Below, one piece after another: positions 61,361-64,000 of a stretch of 64,000 bases of DNA. The stretch spans positions 70,345,429 through 70,409,428 of the forward strand of contig NC_133931.1 of NCBI RefSeq assembly GCF_031877795.1, read 5' to 3'. The stretch is from Strix aluco (taxonomy: Eukaryota > Chordata > Aves > Strigiformes > Strigidae). The notes under the pieces are model-generated. The model was not told where the DNA came from and did not search any database. It saw only the letters and a program-made list of their open reading frames with translations. The first letter of the stretch is position 1, and each line of letters starts with the position of its first letter. Position numbers and translations under genes: made by a program.

Positions 61361-62150
61361 CAGTCATTTCCCCTTCGCAAGCTTCCCAAATTTAAAACAT
61401 GTCCATGCCATAAGCCATTCAGCAAAACACTCCTGTGCGTGAGGTTCCCTTCTCATAGTGATACTTCCAGGTACTAAACAAAAGTGCAGTGCATCACAGC
61501 CAAAGTTGTAGGTAGAGTTTTCAGCACAGCCAAGCGGTTCCCTGTGCTGTGAATTCTTCACACAGTGTGGTCAGCCACTGGTCACACCATTGAATTAGAA
61601 CCTCTTCATGATGGGGAAACAGCATGCAATTTGAAATGGGCTGATTAAAATGCCAATATTTGAGAAAGCTTACAGCTAATTTTGTTTGCTCAGCATAGTA
61701 TGAAAACAGCTGTCTTTCCATGATCACTTCATGAAAAAGTAGTTCAGTGGTAAACAAAATTTCAGAAGCAGAATCTGGGTCTTTCCTGTTTGTTTTGTTT
61801 TTCAAGACAAATAAAATTGTGTTAAAATGAGGACTATTAAGGCAGCCATCCCTCAGAAACTTAAAGGCTCTGAAACCAACTAGAACATTTAGAAAAAAGG
61901 GTCATAGTGCTAAATGCACTATGGACAGGAGAAATGCAAGCCACTGGATTGGCAGAGCAAGACTTTCCTGAATAAACACCTACATCTGATAGATGATAAC
62001 AAGCACGAAATAACAAGGCTTGCCGGAAAATATGTTTTTCCCAAAATACACTGGTTTGTTCTTGTTCACGAGGCCTGACAAACATAAGAAAGTTGTTTCT
62101 GTGGCTATCGTACAGGCTATTCACTACCTGGACTTCTGAATTCAAGCCAA
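61361..62150 (-). other. Cluster of minus-strand open frames, unassigned
   Basis: Three minus-strand frames lie almost end to end: 61861-62145 (94 codons), 61521-61805 (94 codons) and 61364-61561 (65 codons, overlapping the second in another frame). The peptides look less low-complexity than most in the window (for example HEVIMERQLFSYYAEQTK, 18 residues), which could mean a decayed retrocopy or lost exon. No family is recognised, no splice sites were established, and frames of this size are common here by chance. Confidence 0.25.
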
Positions 62151-64000
62151 CAGTTTAAGCCTATGGGGTGTTGGAAAAATTCCACGCTCTAACATTGTAC
62201 TTATCTATGTATCTTTATGAAAACATCTAGACTTAAAAAACATCTCATGGAACCATACTTCTCAGACCTAAATAAAAGTCTTATCTACTATGTTAGCAAG
62301 AAATTGTCTTTCCTACTACTCTTTCCTGAGAAATCTCTTTCCCACCCTGCCATCTAATGATTGAAGTGAACACCCTTTCTTTTACTTTCCCGCAAAAAAT
62401 AATTATCTTTGAACAAAATAACAAACAAAAAAATTCCCTGATGGTTCTTAAAAGAGTCAGAAAAGCCTCAACCATGTAGATTTGCTTCAAGATTTTTATG
62501 ACAAGTTCACACTTGTCTTACTAGAAACAAGTTCAAACTAAATTTATGTTCAAACTGCCTGAAAAAAAAAAAAAATCACAGCATACTGAGTTCACAATGA
62601 TAATGTTTTATTTTTCCATTTCAAGTGTGTGATTCACAACATGGGCAGCTACACAGAATACTGCACCAGGGACAGAATCTTTAGTCTTTTCCTGAAGCAG
62701 GCTGCTCTGTATTTCCTGAGCTCAGACTCAGGCAGCAAAACTGAGTGCATGTTCCTTTACAGCTCCAACTGGCCATTCATCCCCTCCTTCAGAGTCTCCT
62801 GCCTTGCTCACTTTTCCCTATCTGCCAATATGACATCAGTATTCAACACTGACCAGCAGAGGACCAAAACATTCATGACAAATTTATCTTGCTCAGCCTG
62901 TGTAGCTATTTGTTTTAAGCCAAGTTATTCTTATGAAAATGTAAGACAAACACAACATGCCCGCTGGTATTTTTCCTTCACACCAGCACATCTTATGAGC
63001 CTAACAAGGCTCATCCATCATCTGCACTAACCATGGACTGAGGTGAAAGGTCAGGAGCCAGGGTTTGGAGAAAGTCAACTGTAAGGGGACAGAAGGCATG
63101 CTGATAGGGAAAAGACTGTATCACTGTCATCTACCAGCAGCAGTGATTGACAACGACAATATTGTTTGGTAATATATGGCAATTATCCATTTATTTCATA
63201 CTTTCTTTTTGTTCTCCACAGTTGTAAGATGCAATAGTTATTGCTGAAAGTCTGTGAGAGACTTTCATGACTTCTGCCATGTGCATGGCACACAGCATCT
63301 GCTCATCCTTTGGAGATGACCCCTTAGTGAAAGGCTCACAATCTTAGGTTCCAGGTTCAGTCATTTTGCCCTACACAGATGAGATTTCTTTTTCCTCCAG
63401 AGGACTCAACAACTGGGTGAAAGCAAGCAGATGGTCTCTTCCCACTGTCAGACATTCCTGATAGCACTGTCCTGGACATTTTTCTCTGCAGGTATGTTAT
63501 TTTTTAAAAAAAAAAAACATCACCACATTAGACTTTCTTGAATCCCACAAGTTCTCTCTCTGAGCAGGGCTTCTCTTTCACTCTGAACTATCCAAACTAG
63601 AAATTAGAAACTGTTGCCACATTTCTAAGACAATTGCTCTCCATTATTCTAAATCTCTTAACCATAAAATATGACAGCCTAACCAATAAAAACATATTCA
63701 ATTTTTTTCATTTCATTTATTCAGAAAATTAAGGAGGAAAAGAACAGCAGTATATATGGATTATCTTAAGAAGAGAAAGATGTCTCAGCAGAGCCTGCTA
63801 AACAAAAGCAGGTCCTTTTCCCTGAAAAACATTCTATATTGTAAAAGCAGTAAACAGTAATATAAAAAAAAGTTTCCCAAGTGACATGACCTTCCTTTCA
63901 CAGTCCAAAGAGCAAATTATAGGAACACTGATCTCAGAGGGGTGTTTTAGGAAAATATATCCACAAAAACATACAGAAATATGGTATCCTGGATATAAAG
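62151..64000. other. AT-rich non-coding interval to the window end
   Basis: A-runs at 62562-62574 and 63507-63517. A plus-strand open frame at 62629-63030 (133 codons) has no domain and no supporting context. Nothing else is recognised. Confidence 0.5.

Noticed and set aside
1..64000. A novel multi-gene system such as a defence island or biosynthetic cluster
   Set aside because: The sequence is vertebrate non-coding DNA with CR1 and LTR repeats. No operon-like gene order, CRISPR array or coherent set of coding frames exists.

Overview
The window looks like a 64 kb stretch of avian intergenic or intronic DNA, a gene-desert type of region. No protein-coding exon, rRNA or tRNA gene, CRISPR array or bacterial-style gene could be supported. 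The bird assignment rests on two repeat classes: several CR1 LINE fragments, including ones with the characteristic C-terminal reverse-transcriptase block, and three copies of one LTR family whose sequence I recognise from bird genomes. The exact host species and the neighbouring gene cannot be read from the sequence. Every open frame seen is short, lies in a repeat or a low-complexity tract, or has no recognisable domain, so none is called a gene.

Layout. 1-4.0 kb: AT-rich non-coding DNA with one enhancer-like block near 0.94-1.18 kb. 4.0-4.5 kb: CR1 3' end, plus strand. 5.56-10.45 kb: a less AT-rich block of unknown origin, possibly including a very decayed LINE tail on the minus strand. 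11.66-12.63 kb: solo LTR, plus strand. 14.2-15.1 kb: old CR1 reverse-transcriptase segment, plus strand. 16.85-17.77 kb (purine-rich) and 20.74-21.69 kb (pyrimidine-rich, ending at a CR1-type octamer tail) are strand-asymmetric tracts. 23.6-23.9 kb: enhancer-like block beside a GA tract. 30.42-31.02 kb: truncated LTR, minus strand. 32.25-32.72 kb: enhancer-like block. 41.05-42.48 kb: the densest enhancer-like block, interrupted by a GGAAG tract and a GT/GC tract. 46.46-46.83 kb: CR1, minus strand. 47.23-48.25 kb: solo LTR, minus strand. 51.02-51.42 kb: another enhancer-like block. 56.79-57.06 kb: CR1 ORF2 linker fragment. The remaining intervals hold ordinary AT-rich sequence with homopolymer runs and small microsatellites.

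How it may work. If the window has a function it is most likely regulatory. Several blocks carry clustered homeodomain, PBX/MEIS, HOX-like and forkhead-like words of the kind found in long-range developmental enhancers. Conservation could not be computed here, so these blocks are candidates and their target gene is unknown. The three LTR copies are dispersed around the strongest candidate block and could have promoted rearrangement or donated promoter and poly(A) signals.
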